Of a stretch of 64,000 bases of DNA, positions 12,142 to 25,500 are shown piece after piece. The notes below the pieces were generated by a model. The model ran no database searches. It saw only the letters and a program-made list of their open reading frames with translations, and was not told where the DNA came from. Origin of the DNA: Auanema rhodensis. Its lineage: Eukaryota; Nematoda; Chromadorea; Rhabditida; Rhabditidae. Location of the stretch: positions 186,001-250,000 of the forward strand of contig CAXKVF010000079.1 in the NCBI GenBank assembly GCA_964057225.1. Reading direction: 5' to 3'. Every line of letters starts with the position of its first letter. The stretch's first letter is position 1. The position numbers and the translations under genes were made by a program.

Positions 12142-13549
12142 TTAGATTCCCCATGTCCATATTAGTCTAAAAACAAATTTTTATCGATATTGGTTCATGG
12201 TAACCATGTCTTTGAAATTTACGTGAACTTTAATTTATGCTAATTAAATGTACACGTGATGTGCACTTGGTATGTAACTCGCTTCACGTGAAAGATAAAG
12301 AGATGCGGTTTTCAAAATTAGATTCCCCATGTCCATATTAGTCTAAAAACAAATTTTTATTGATATTGGTTCATGGTAACCATGTCTTTGAAATTTACGT
12401 GAACTTTAATTCATGCTAATTAAATGTACACGTGATGTGCACTTGGTATGTAACTCGCTTCACGTAAAAGATAAAGAGATGCGGTTTTCAAAATTAGATT
12501 CCCCATGTCCATATTAGTCTAAAAACTAATTTTTATTGATATTGGTGCATGGTAACCATGACTTTGAAATTTACGTGAACTTTAATTCATGCTAATTAAA
12601 TGTACACGTGATGTGCACTTGGTATGTAACTCGCTTCACGTAAAAGATAAAGAGATGCGGTTTTCAAAATTAGATTCCCCATGTCCATATTAGTTTAAAA
12701 ACAAATTTTTATTGATATTGGTTCGTGGTAACCATGTCTTTGAAATTTACGTGAACTTTAATTTATGCTAATTAAATGTACACGTGATGTGCACTTGGTA
12801 TGTAACTCGCTTCACGTGAAAGATAAAGAGATGCGGTTTTCAAAATTAGATTCCCCATGTCCATATTAGTCTAAAAACAAATTTTTATTGATATTGGTGC
12901 ATGGTAACCATGACTTTGAAATTTACGTGAACTTTAATTTATGCTAATTAAATGTACACGTGATGTGCACTTGGTATGTAACTCGCTTCACGTGAAAGAT
13001 AAAGAGATGCGGTTTTCAAAATTAGATTCCCCATGTCCATATTAGTCTAAAAACAAATTTTTATTGATATTGGTGCATGGTAACCATGACTTTGAAATTT
13101 ACGTGAACTTTAATTCATGCTAATTAAATGTACACGTGATGTGCACTTGGTATGTAACTCGCTTCACGTGAAAGATAAAGAGATGCGGTTTTCAAAATTA
13201 GATTCCCCATGTCCATATTAGTCTAAAAACAAATTTTTATTGATATTGGTGCATGGTAACCATGACTTTGAAATTTACGTGAACTTTAATTCATGCTAAT
13301 TAAATGTACACGTGATGTGCACTTGGTATGTAACTCGCTTCACGTAAAAGATAAAGAGATGCGGTTTTCAAAATTAGATTCCCCATGTCCATATTAGTCT
13401 AAAAACAAATTTTTATTGATATTGGTTCGTGGTAACCATGTCTTTGAAATTTACGTGAACTTTAATTTATGCTAATTAAATGTACACGTGATGTGCACTT
13501 GGTATGTAACTCGCTTCACGTGAAAGATAAAGAGATGCGGTTTTCAAAA
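12142..13549. repeat. 8-mer HOR, copy 2 (near-identical tandem duplicate)
   Basis: All eight monomers match copy 1 in type and order. By eye the only difference I found is in the last monomer (AAAGAG here, AAAAAG in copy 1). This makes it one of the youngest duplications visible in the window. Confidence 0.9.
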
Positions 13550-13901
13550 TTAGATTCCCCATGTCCATATTAGTCTAAAAACAAATTTTTATTGATATTG
13601 GTGCATGGTAACCATGACTTTGAAATTTACGTGAACTTTAATTCATGCTAATTAAATGTACACGTGATGTGCACTTGGTATGTAACTCGCTTCACGTAAA
13701 AGATAAAGAGATGCGGTTTTCAAAATTAGATTCCCCATGTCCATATTAGTCTAAAAACAAATTTTTATTGATATTGGTGCATGGTAACCATGACTTTGAA
13801 ACTTACGTGAACTTTAATTTATGCTAATTAAATGTACACGTGATGTGCACTTGGTATGTAACTCGCTTCACGTGAAAGATAAAGAGATGCGGTTTTCAAA
13901 A

Positions 13902-15837
13902 TTAGATTCCCCATGTCCATATTAGTCTAAAAACAAATTTTTATTGATATTGGTGCATGGTAACCATGACTTTGAAACTTACGTGAACTTTAATTTATGC
14001 TAATTAAATGTACACGTGATGTGCACTTGGTATGTAACTCGCTTCACGTGAAAGATAAAGAGATGCGGTTTTCAAAATTAGATTCCCCATGTCCATATTA
14101 GTCTAAAAACAAATTTTTATTGATATTGGTGCATGGTAACCATGACTTTGAAATTTACGTGAACTTTAATTCATGCTAATTAAATGTACACGTGATGTGC
14201 ACTTGGTATGTAACTCGCTTCACGTAAAAGATAAAGAGATGCGGTTTTCAAAATTAGATTCCCCATGTCCATATTAGTCTAAAAACAAATTTTTATTGAT
14301 ATTGGTTCGTGGTAACCATGTCTTTGAAATTTACGTGAACTTTAATTTATGCTAATTAAATGTACACGTGATGTGCACTTGGTATGTAACTCGCTTCACG
14401 TGAAAGATAAAGAGATGCGGTTTTCAAAATTAGATTCCCCATGTCCATATTAGTCTAAAAACAAATTTTTATTGATATTGGTGCATGGTAACCATGACTT
14501 TGAAACTTACGTGAACTTTAATTTATGCTAATTAAATGTACACGTGATGTGCACTTGGTATGTAACTCGCTTCACGTGAAAGATAAAGAGATGCGGTTTT
14601 CAAAATTAGATTCCCCATGTCCATATTAGTCTAAAAACAAATTTTTATTGATATTGGTGCATGGTAACCATGACTTTGAAATTTACGTGAACTTTAATTC
14701 ATGCTAATTAAATGTACACGTGATGTGCACTTGGTATGTAACTCGCTTCACGTGAAAAATAAAGAGATGCGGTTTTCAAAATTAGATTCCCCATGTCCAT
14801 ATTAGTCTAAAAACAAATTTTTATTGATATTGGTTCATGGTAACCATGTCTTTGAAATTTACGTGAACTTTAATTTATGCTAATTAAATGTACACGTGAT
14901 GTGCACTTGGTATGTAACTCGCTTCACGTGAAAGATAAAGAGATGCGGTTTTCAAAATTAGATTCCCCATGTCCATATTAGTCTAAAAACAAATTTTTAT
15001 TGATATTGGTTCATGGTAACCATGACTTTGAAATTTACGTGAACTTTAATTTATGCTAATTAAATGTACACGTGATGTGCACTTGGTATGTAACTCGCTT
15101 CACGTGAAAGATAAAGAGATGCGGTTTTCAAAATTAGATTCCCCATGTCCATATTAGTCTAAAAACGAATTTTTATTGATATTGGTGCATGGTAACCATG
15201 ACTTTGAAATTTACGTGAACTTTAATTCATGCTAATTAAATGTACACGTGATGTGCACTTGGTATGTAACTCGCTTCACGTGAAAGATAAAGAGATGCGG
15301 TTTTCAAAATTAGATTCCCCATGTCCATATTAGTCTAAAAACAAATTTTTATTGATATTGGTGCATGGTAACCATGACTTTGAAATTTACGTGAACTTTA
15401 ATTTATGCTAATTAAATGTACACGTGATGTGCACTTGGTATGTAACTCGCTTCACGTGAAAGATAAAGAGATGCGGTTTTCAAAATTAGATTCCCCATGT
15501 CCATATTAGTCTAAAAACAAATTTTTATTGATATTGGTGCATGGTAACCATGACTTTGAAATTTACGTGAACTTTAATTTATGCTAATTAAATGTACACG
15601 TGATGTGCACTTGGTATGTAACTCGCTTCACGTGAAAGATAAAGAGATGCGGTTTTCAAAATTAGATTCCCCATGTCCATATTAGTCTAAAAACAAATTT
15701 TTATTGATATTGGTGCATGGTAACCATGACTTTGAAATTTACGTGAACTTTAATTCATGCTAATTAAATGTACACGTGATGTGCACTTGGTATGTAACTC
15801 GCTTCACGTGAAAGATAAAGAGATGCGGTTTTCAAAA
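13902..15837. repeat. 11-monomer block, copy 2 (copy 1 at 5,632)
   Basis: Same monomer order as 5,632-7,567 but with private changes: GTGAAAAAT near 14,752, T type instead of A at 14,782, GTGCAC instead of GTGCTC at 14,078, and no CACCTG or GAACTCTA. The divergence suggests an older event than the 8-mer duplication just upstream. Its last monomers (G, G, Gc, T) resemble the tail of the adjacent 9-mer HOR and may be its source. Confidence 0.7.
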
Positions 15838-16013
15838 TTAGATTCCCCATGTCCATATTAGTCTAAAAACAAATTTTTATTGATATTGGTTCATGGTAAC
15901 CATGTCTTTGAAATTTACGTGAACTTTAATTTATGCTAATTAAATGTACACGTGATGTGCACTTGGTATGTAACTCGCTTCACGTGAAAGATAAAGAGAT
16001 GCGGTTTTCAAAA

Positions 16014-17596
16014 TTAGATTCCCCATGTCCATATTAGTCTAAAAACAAATTTTTATTGATATTGGTGCATGGTAACCATGACTTTGAAATTTACGTGAAC
16101 TTTAATTCATTCTAATTAAATGTACACGTGATGTGCACTTGGTATGTAACTCGCTTCACGTAAAAGATAAAGAGACGCGGTTTTCAAAATTAGATTCCCC
16201 ATGTCCATATTAGTCTAAAAACAAATTTTTATTGATATTGGTTCGTGGTAACCATGTCTTTGAAATTTACGTGAACTTTAATTTATGCTAATTAAATGTA
16301 CACGTGATGTGCACTTGGTATGTAACTCGCTTCACGTGAAAGATAAAGAGATGCGGTTTTCAAAATTAGATTCTCCATGTCCATATTAGTCTAAAAACAA
16401 ATTTTTATTGATATTGGTTCATGGTAACCATGACTTTGAAATTTACGTGAACTTTAATTTATGCTAATTAAATGTACACGTGATGTGCACTTGGTATGTA
16501 ACTCGCTTCACGTAAAAGATAAAGAGACGCGGTTTTCAAAATTAGATTCCCCATGTCCATATTAGTCTAAAAACAAATTTTTATTGATATTGGTGCATGG
16601 TAACCATGACTTTGAAACTTACGTGAACTTTAATTTATGCTAATTAAATGTACACGTGATGTGCACTTGGTATGTAACTCGCTTCACGTGAAAGATAAAG
16701 AGATGCGGTTTTCAAAATTAGATTCCCCATGTCCATATTAGTCTAAAAACAAATTTTTATTGATATTGGTGCATGGTAACCATGACTTTGAAATTTACGT
16801 GAACTTTAATTCATGCTAATTAAATGTACACGTGATGTGCACTTGGTATGTAACTCGCTTCACGTGAAAGATAAAGAGATGCGGTTTTCAAAATTAGATT
16901 CCCCATGTCCATATTAGTCTAAAAACAAATTTTTATTGATATTGGTTCATGGTAACCATGTCTTTGAAATTTACGTGAACTTTAATTTATGCTAATTAAA
17001 TGTACACGTGATGTGCACTTGGTATGTAACTCGCTTCACGTGAAAGATAAAGAGATGCGGTTTTCAAAATTAGATTCCCCATGTCCATATTAGTCTAAAA
17101 ACAAATTTTTATTGATATTGGTGCATGGTAACCATGACTTTGAAATTTACGTGAACTTTAATTTATGCTAATTAAATGTACACGTGATGTGCACTTGGTA
17201 TGTAACTCGCTTCACGTGAAAGATAAAGAGATGCGGTTTTCAAAATTAGATTCCCCATGTCCATATTAGTCTAAAAACAAATTTTTATTGATATTGGTGC
17301 ATGGTAACCATGACTTTGAAATTTACGTGAACTTTAATTTATGCTAATTAAATGTACACGTGATGTGCACTTGGTATGTAACTCGCTTCACGTGAAAGAT
17401 AAAGAGATGCGGTTTTCAAAATTAGATTCCCCATGTCCATATTAGTCTAAAAACAAATTTTTATTGATATTGGTGCATGGTAACCATGACTTGAAATTTA
17501 CGTGAACTTTAATTCATGCTAATTAAATGTACACGTGATGTGCACTTGGTATGTAACTCGCTTCACGTGAAAGATAAAGAGATGCGGTTTTCAAAA
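16014..17596. repeat. 9-mer HOR, copy 1 (1,583 bp)
   Basis: Order: Gc with CATTCTAATT and GAGACGCGG; R; A with GAGACGCGG; G with GAAACTTA; Gc; T; G; G; 175-bp Gc with CATGACTTGAAA. Length is 9 x 176 minus the 1-bp loss in the last monomer. A private TTCTCCATG occurs in the third monomer. The CATTCT marker starts each unit and the ACTTG loss ends it. Confidence 0.92.
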
Positions 17597-17948
17597 TTAG
17601 ATTCCCCATGTCCATATTAGTCTAAAAACAAATTTTTATTGATATTGGTGCATGGTAACCATGACTTTGAAATTTACGTGAACTTTAATTCATTCTAATT
17701 AAATGTACACGTGATGTGCACTTGGTATGTAACTCGCTTCACGTAAAAGATAAAGAGACGCGGTTTTCAAAATTAGATTCCCCATGTCCATATTAGTCTA
17801 AAAACAAATTTTTATTGATATTGGTGCATGGTAACCATGACTTTGAAATTTACGTGAACTTTAATTCATTCTAATTAAATGTACACGTGATGTGCACTTG
17901 GTATGTAACTCGCTTCACGTGAAAGATAAAGAGATGCGGTTTTCAAAA
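17597..17948. repeat. Two extra CATTCT monomers between 9-mer copies 1 and 2
   Basis: Two additional copies of the unit's first monomer stand before copy 2, giving three CATTCT monomers in a row (markers at 17,691, 17,867 and 18,043, exactly 176 apart). The first has CGTAAAAG and GAGACGCGG; the second has CGTGAAAG and GAGATGCGG. Local amplification or an out-of-register exchange explains this. Confidence 0.88.
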
Positions 17949-19531
17949 TTAGATTCCCCATGTCCATATTAGTCTAAAAACAAATTTTTATTGATATTGG
18001 TGCATGGTAACCATGACTTTGAAATTTACGTGAACTTTAATTCATTCTAATTAAATGTACACGTGATGTGCACTTGGTATGTAACTCGCTTCACGTAAAA
18101 GATAAAGAGACGCGGTTTTCAAAATTAGATTCCCCATGTCCATATTAGTCTAAAAACAAATTTTTATTGATATTGGTTCGTGGTAACCATGTCTTTGAAA
18201 TTTACGTGAACTTTAATTTATGCTAATTAAATGTACACGTGATGTGCACTTGGTATGTAACTCGCTTCACGTGAAAGATAAAGAGATGCGGTTTTCAAAA
18301 TTAGATTCCCCATGTCCATATTAGTCTAAAAACAAATTTTTATTGATATTGGTTCATGGTAACCATGACTTTGAAATTTACGTGAACTTTAATTTATGCT
18401 AATTAAATGTACACGTGATGTGCACTTGGTATGTAACTCGCTTCACGTAAAAGATAAAGAGACGCGGTTTTCAAAATTAGATTCCCCATGTCCATATTAG
18501 TCTAAAAACAAATTTTTATTGATATTGGTGCATGGTAACCATGACTTTGAAACTTACGTGAACTTTAATTTATGCTAATTAAATGTACACGTGATGTGCA
18601 CTTGGTATGTAACTCGCTTCACGTGAAAGATAAAGAGATGCGGTTTTCAAAATTAGATTCCCCATGTCCATATTAGTCTAAAAACAAATTTTTATTGATA
18701 TTGGTGCATGGTAACCATGACTTTGAAATTTACGTGAACTTTAATTCATGCTAATTAAATGTACACGTGATGTGCACTTGGTATGTAACTCGCTTCACGT
18801 GAAAGATAAAGAGATGCGGTTTTCAAAATTAGATTCCCCATGTCCATATTAGTCTAAAAACAAATTTTTATTGATATTGGTTCATGGTAACCATGTCTTT
18901 GAAATTTACGTGAACTTTAATTCATGCTAATTAAATGTACACGTGATGTGCACTTGGTATGTAACTCGCTTCACGTGAAAGATAAAGAGATGCGGTTTTC
19001 AAAATTAGATTCCCCATGTCCATATTAGTCTAAAAACAAATTTTTATTGATATTGGTGCATGGTAACCATGACTTTGAAATTTACGTGAACTTTAATTTA
19101 TGCTAATTAAATGTACACGTGATGTGCACTTGGTATGTAACTCGCTTCACGTGAAAGATAAAGAGATGCGGTTTTCAAAATTAGATTCCCCATGTCCATA
19201 TTAGTCTAAAAACAAATTTTTATTGATATTGGTGCATGGTAACCATGACTTTGAAATTTACGTGAACTTTAATTTATGCTAATTAAATGTACACGTGATG
19301 TGCACTTGGTATGTAACTCGCTTCACGTGAAAGATAAAGAGATGCGGTTTTCAAAATTAGATTCCCCATGTCCATATTAGTCTAAAAACAAATTTTTATT
19401 GATATTGGTGCATGGTAACCATGACTTGAAATTTACGTGAACTTTAATTCATGCTAATTAAATGTACACGTGATGTGCACTTGGTATGTAACTCGCTTCA
19501 CGTGAAAGATAAAGAGATGCGGTTTTCAAAA
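17949..19531. repeat. 9-mer HOR, copy 2 (1,583 bp)
   Basis: Same nine monomers and the same terminal 1-bp loss as copy 1. The sixth monomer (18,829) is T type but with C95, a difference from the other three copies that suggests a small conversion from a neighbouring Gc monomer. Confidence 0.92.
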
Positions 19532-20938
19532 TTAGATTCCCCATGTCCATATTAGTCTAAAAACAAATTTTTATTGATATTGGTGCATGGTAACCATGAC
19601 TTTGAAATTTACGTGAACTTTAATTCATTCTAATTAAATGTACACGTGATGTGCACTTGGTATGTAACTCGCTTCACGTAAAAGATAAAGAGACGCGGTT
19701 TTCAAAATTAGATTCCCCATGTCCATATTAGTCTAAAAACAAATTTTTATTGATATTGGTTCGTGGTAACCATGTCTTTGAAATTTACGTGAACTTTAAT
19801 TTATGCTAATTAAATGTACACGTGATGTGCACTTGGTATGTAACTCGCTTCACGTGAAAGATAAAGAGATGCGGTTTTCAAAATTAGATTCCCCATGTCC
19901 ATATTAGTCTAAAAACAAATTTTTATTGATATTGGTTCATGGTAACCATGACTTTGAAATTTACGTGAACTTTAATTTATGCTAATTAAATGTACACGTG
20001 ATGTGCACTTGGTATGTAACTCGCTTCACGTAAAAGATAAAGAGACGCGGTTTTCAAAATTAGATTCCCCATGTCCATATTAGTCTAAAAACAAATTTTT
20101 ATTGATATTGGTGCATGGTAACCATGACTTTGAAACTTACGTGAACTTTAATTTATGCTAATTAAATGTACACGTGATGTGCACTTGGTATGTAACTCGC
20201 TTCACGTGAAAGATAAAGAGATGCGGTTTTCAAAATTAGATTCCCCATGTCCATATTAGTCTAAAAACAAATTTTTATTGATATTGGTGCATGGTAACCA
20301 TGACTTTGAAATTTACGTGAACTTTAATTCATGCTAATTAAATGTACACGTGATGTGCACTTGGTATGTAACTCGCTTCACATGAAAGATAAAGAGATGC
20401 GGTTTTCAAAATTAGATTCCCCATGTCCATATTAGTCTAAAAACAAATTTTTATTGATATTGGTTCATGGTAACCATGTCTTTGAAATTTACGTGAACTT
20501 TAATTTATGCTAATTAAATGTACACGTGATGTGCACTTGGTATGTAACTCGCTTCACGTGAAAGATAAAGAGATGCGGTTTTCAAAATTAGATTCCCCAT
20601 GTCCATATTAGTCTAAAAACAAATTTTTATTGATATTGGTGCATGGTAACCATGACTTTGAAATTTACGTGAACTTTAATTTATGCTAATTAAATGTACA
20701 CGTGATGTGCACTTGGTATGTAACTCGCTTCACGTGAAAGATAAAGAGATGCGGTTTTCAAAATTAGATTCCCCATGTCCATATTAGTCTAAAAACAAAT
20801 TTTTATTGATATTGGTGCATGGTAACCATGACTTGAAATTTACGTGAACTTTAATTCATGCTAATTAAATGTACACGTGATGTGCACTTGGTATGTAACT
20901 CGCTTCACGTGAAAGATAAAGAGATGCGGTTTTCAAAA
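19532..20938. repeat. 9-mer HOR, copy 3, lacking one monomer (1,407 bp)
   Basis: Order as in the other copies, but only one G monomer stands between the T monomer (20,412) and the shortened Gc monomer (20,764-20,938), so the unit is 8 x 176 - 1. The fifth monomer carries G147A (CACATGAAAG at 20,382). Loss of one of two adjacent identical G monomers is the simplest explanation. Confidence 0.92.
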
Positions 20939-22521
20939 TTAGATTCCCCATGTCCATATTAGTCTAAAAACAAATTTTTATTGATATTGGTGCATGGTAA
21001 CCATGACTTTGAAATTTACGTGAACTTTAATTCATTCTAATTAAATGTACACGTGATGTGCACTTGGTATGTAACTCGCTTCACGTAAAAGATAAAGAGA
21101 CGCGGTTTTCAAAATTAGATTCCCCATGTCCATATTAGTCTAAAAACAAATTTTTATTGATATTGGTTCGTGGTAACCATGTCTTTGAAATTTACGTGAA
21201 CTTTAATTTATGCTAATTAAATGTACACGTGATGTGCACTTGGTATGTAACTCGCTTCACGTGAAAGATAAAGAGATGCGGTTTTCAAAATTAGATTCCC
21301 CATGTCCATATTAGTCTAAAAACAAATTTTTATTGATATTGGTTCATGGTAACCATGACTTTGAAATTTACGTGAACTTTAATTTATGCTAATTAAATGT
21401 ACACGTGATGTGCACTTGGTATGTAACTCGCTTCACGTAAAAGATAAAGAGACGCGGTTTTCAAAATTAGATTCCCCATGTCCATATTAGTCTAAAAACA
21501 AATTTTTATTGATATTGGTGCATGGTAACCATGACTTTGAAACTTACGTGAACTTTAATTTATGCTAATTAAATGTACACGTGATGTGCACTTGGTATGT
21601 AACTCGCTTCACGTGAAAGATAAAGAGATGCGGTTTTCAAAATTAGATTCCCCATGTCCATATTAGTCTAAAAACAAATTTTTATTGATATTGGTGCATG
21701 GTAACCATGACTTTGAAATTTACGTGAACTTTAATTCATGCTAATTAAATGTACACGTGATGTGCACTTGGTATGTAACTCGCTTCACGTGAAAGATAAA
21801 GAGATGCGGTTTTCAAAATTAGATTCCCCATGTCCATATTAGTCTAAAAACAAATTTTTATTGATATTGGTTCATGGTAACCATGTCTTTGAAATTTACG
21901 TGAACTTTAATTTATGCTAATTAAATGTACACGTGATGTGCACTTGGTATGTAACTCGCTTCACGTGAAAGATAAAGAGATGCGGTTTTCAAAATTAGAT
22001 TCCCCATGTCCATATTAGTCTAAAAACAAATTTTTATTGATATTGGTGCATGGTAACCATGACTTTGAAATTTACGTGAACTTTAATTTATGCTAATTAA
22101 ATGTACACGTGATGTGCACTTGGTATGTAACTCGCTTCACGTGAAAGATAAAGAGATGCGGTTTTCAAAATTAGATTCCCCATGTCCATATTAGTCTAAA
22201 AACAAATTTTTATTGATATTGGTGCATGGTAACCATGACTTTGAAATTTACGTGAACTTTAATTTATGCTAATTAAATGTACACGTGATGTGCACTTGGT
22301 ATGTAACTCGCTTCACGTGAAAGATAAAGAGATGCGGTTTTCAAAATTAGATTCCCCATGTCCATATTAGTCTAAAAACAAATTTTTATTGATATTGGTG
22401 CATGGTAACCATGACTTGAAATTTACGTGAACTTTAATTCATGCTAATTAAATGTACACGTGATGTGCACTTGGTATGTAACTCGCTTCACGTGAAAGAT
22501 AAAGAGATGCGGTTTTCAAAA
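20939..22521. repeat. 9-mer HOR, copy 4 (1,583 bp)
   Basis: A full nine-monomer unit ending in the 175-bp Gc monomer (22,347-22,521). The register predicts another CATTCT marker at about 22,616, but that position has TTTATG, so the HOR stops here and the array passes into a less ordered zone. Confidence 0.92.
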
Positions 22522-25500
22522 TTAGATTCCCCATGTCCATATTAGTCTAAAAACAAATTTTTATTGATATTGGTGCATGGTAACCATGACTTTGAAATTT
22601 ACGTGAACTTTAATTTATGCTAATTAAATGTACACGTGATGTGCACTTGGTATGTAACTCGCTTCACGTGAAAGATAAAGAGATGCGGTTTTCAAAATTA
22701 GATTCCCCATGTCCATATTAGTCTAAAAACAAATTTTTATTGATATTGGTGCATGGTAACCATGACTTTGAAATTTACGTGAACTTTAATTTATGCTAAT
22801 TAAATGTACACGTGATGTGCACTTGGTATGTAACTCGCTTCACGTGAAAGATAAAGAGATGCGGTTTTCAAAATTAGATTCCCCATGTCCATATTAGTCT
22901 AAAAACAAATTTTTATTGATATTGGTGCATGGTAACCATGACTTTGAAATTTACGTGAACTTTAATTCATGCTAATTAAATGTACACGTGATGTGCACTT
23001 GGTATGTAACTCGCTTCACGTGAAAGATAAAGAGATGCGGTTTTCAAAATTAGATTCCCCATGTCCATATAAGTCTAAAAACAAATTTTTATTGATATTG
23101 GTTCATGGTAACCATGTCTTTGAAATTTACGTGAACTTTAATTTATGCTAATTAAATGTACACGTGATGTGCACTTGGTATGTAACTCGCTTCACGTGAA
23201 AGATAAAGAGATGCGGTTTTCAAAATTAGATTCCCCATGTCCATATTAGTCTAAAAACAAATTTTTATTGATATTGGTTCATGGTAACCATGTCTTTGAA
23301 ATTTACGTGAACTTTAATTTATGCTAATTAAATGTACACGTGATGTGCACTTGGTATGTAACTCGCTTCATGTGAAAGATAAAGAGATGCGGTTTTCAAA
23401 ATTAGATTCCCCATGTCCATATTAGTCTAAAAACAAATTTTTATTGATATTGGTGCATGGTAACCATGACTTTGAAATTTACGTGAACTTTAATTTATGC
23501 TAATTAAATGTACACGTGATGTGCACTTGGTATGTAACTCGCTTCACGTGAAAGATAAAGAGATGCGGTTTTCAAAATTAGATTCCCCATGTCCATATTA
23601 GTCTAAAAACAAATTTTTATTGATATTGGTGCATGGTAACCATGACTTTGAAATTTACGTGAACTTTAATTTATGCTAATTAAATGTACACGTGATGTGC
23701 ACTTGGTATGTAACTCGCTTCACGTGAAAGATAAAGAGATGCGGTTTTCAAAATTAGATTCCCCATGTCCATATTAGTCTAAAAACGAATTTTTATTGAT
23801 ATTGGTGCATGGTAACCATGACTTTGAAATTTACGTGAACTTTAATTCATGCTAATTAAATGTACACGTGATGTGCACTTGGTATGTAACTCGCTTCACG
23901 TGAAAGATAAAGAGATACGGTTTTCAAAATTAGATTCCCCATGTCCATATTAGTCTTAAAACAAATTTTTATTGATATTGGTTCATGGTAACCATGTCTT
24001 TGAAATTTACGTGAACTTTAATTTATGCTAATTAAATGTACACGTGATGTGCACTTGGTATGTAACTCGCTTCATGTGAAAGATAAAGAGATGCGGTTTC
24101 CAAAATTAGATTCCCCATGTCCATATTAGTCTAAAAACAAATTTTTATTGATATTGGTGCATGGTAACCATGACTTTGAAATTTACGTGAACTTTAATTT
24201 ATGCTAATTAAATGTACACGTGATGTGCACTTGGTATGTAACTCGCTTCACGTGAAAGATAAAGAGATGCGGTTTTCAAAATTAGATTCCCCATGTCCAT
24301 ATTAGTCTAAAAACAAATTTTTATTGATATTGGTTCATGGTAACCATGTCTTTGAAATTTACGTGAACTTTAATTTATGCTAATTAAATGTACACGTGAT
24401 GTGCACTTGGTATATAACTCGCTTCATGTGAAAGATAAAGAGATGCGGTTTTCAAAATTAGATTCCCCATGTCCATATTAGTCTAAAAACAAATTTTTAT
24501 TGATATTGGTGCATGGTAACCATGACTTTGAAATTTACGTGAACTTTAATTTATGCTAATTAAATGTACACGTGATGTGCACTTGGTATGTAACTCGCTT
24601 CACGTGAAAGATAAAGAGATGCGGTTTTCAAAATTAGATTCCCCATGTCCATATTAGTCTAAAAACAAATTTTTATTGATATTGGTGCATGGTAACCATG
24701 ACTTTGAAATTTACGTGAACTTTAATTTATGCTAATTAAATGTACACGTGATGTGCACTTGGTATGTAACTCGCTTCACGTGAAAGATAAAGAGATGCGG
24801 TTTTCAAAATTAGATTCCCCATGTCCATATTAGTCTAAAAACAAATTTTTATTGATATTGGTGCATGGTAACCATGACTTTGAAATTTACGTGAACTTTA
24901 ATTTATGCTAATTAAATGTACACGTGATGTGCACTTGGTATGTAACTCGCTTCACGTGAAAGATAAAGAGATGCGGTTTTCAAAATTAGATTCCCCATGT
25001 CCATATTAGTCTAAAAACAAATTTTTATTGATATTGGTTCATGGTAACCATGTCTTTGAAATTTACGTGAACTTTAATTTATGCTAATTAAATGTACACG
25101 TGATGTGCACTTGGTATGTAACTCGCTTCATGTGAAAGATAAAGAGATGCGGTTTTCAAAATTAGATTCCCCATGTCCATATTAGTCTAAAAACAAATTT
25201 TTATTGATATTGGTGCATGGTAACCATGACTTTGAAATTTACGTGAACTTTAATTTATGCTAATTAAATGTACACGTGATGTGCACTTGGTATGTAACTC
25301 GCTTCACGTGAAAGATAAAGAGATGCGGTTTTCAAAATTAGATTCCCCATGTCCATATTAGTCTAAAAACAAATTTTTATTGATATTGGTGCATGGTAAC
25401 CATGACTTTGAATTTTACGTGAACTTTAATTTATGCTAATTAAATGTACACGTGATGTGCACTTGGTATGTAACTCGCTTCACGTGAAAGATAAAGAGAT

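Noticed and set aside
22969-23151. A 60-residue open reading frame starting MLIKCTRDVH (also at 29,481, 29,657, 33,001, 33,529, 33,881, 34,057, 35,641, 35,817 and 40,569)
   Set aside because: The frame exists in most monomers but normally stops after 34 codons at TAG (monomer positions 22-24). These ten copies each carry a substitution at that triplet (AAG at 23,071; TTG, as at 29,583 and 33,103; TAT, as at 29,759 and 40,671), so the frame runs on to the next TAA. It spans monomer to monomer (183 bases, seven more than the period), follows HOR duplication, and has no promoter, family match or coding signature. It is a satellite artefact.
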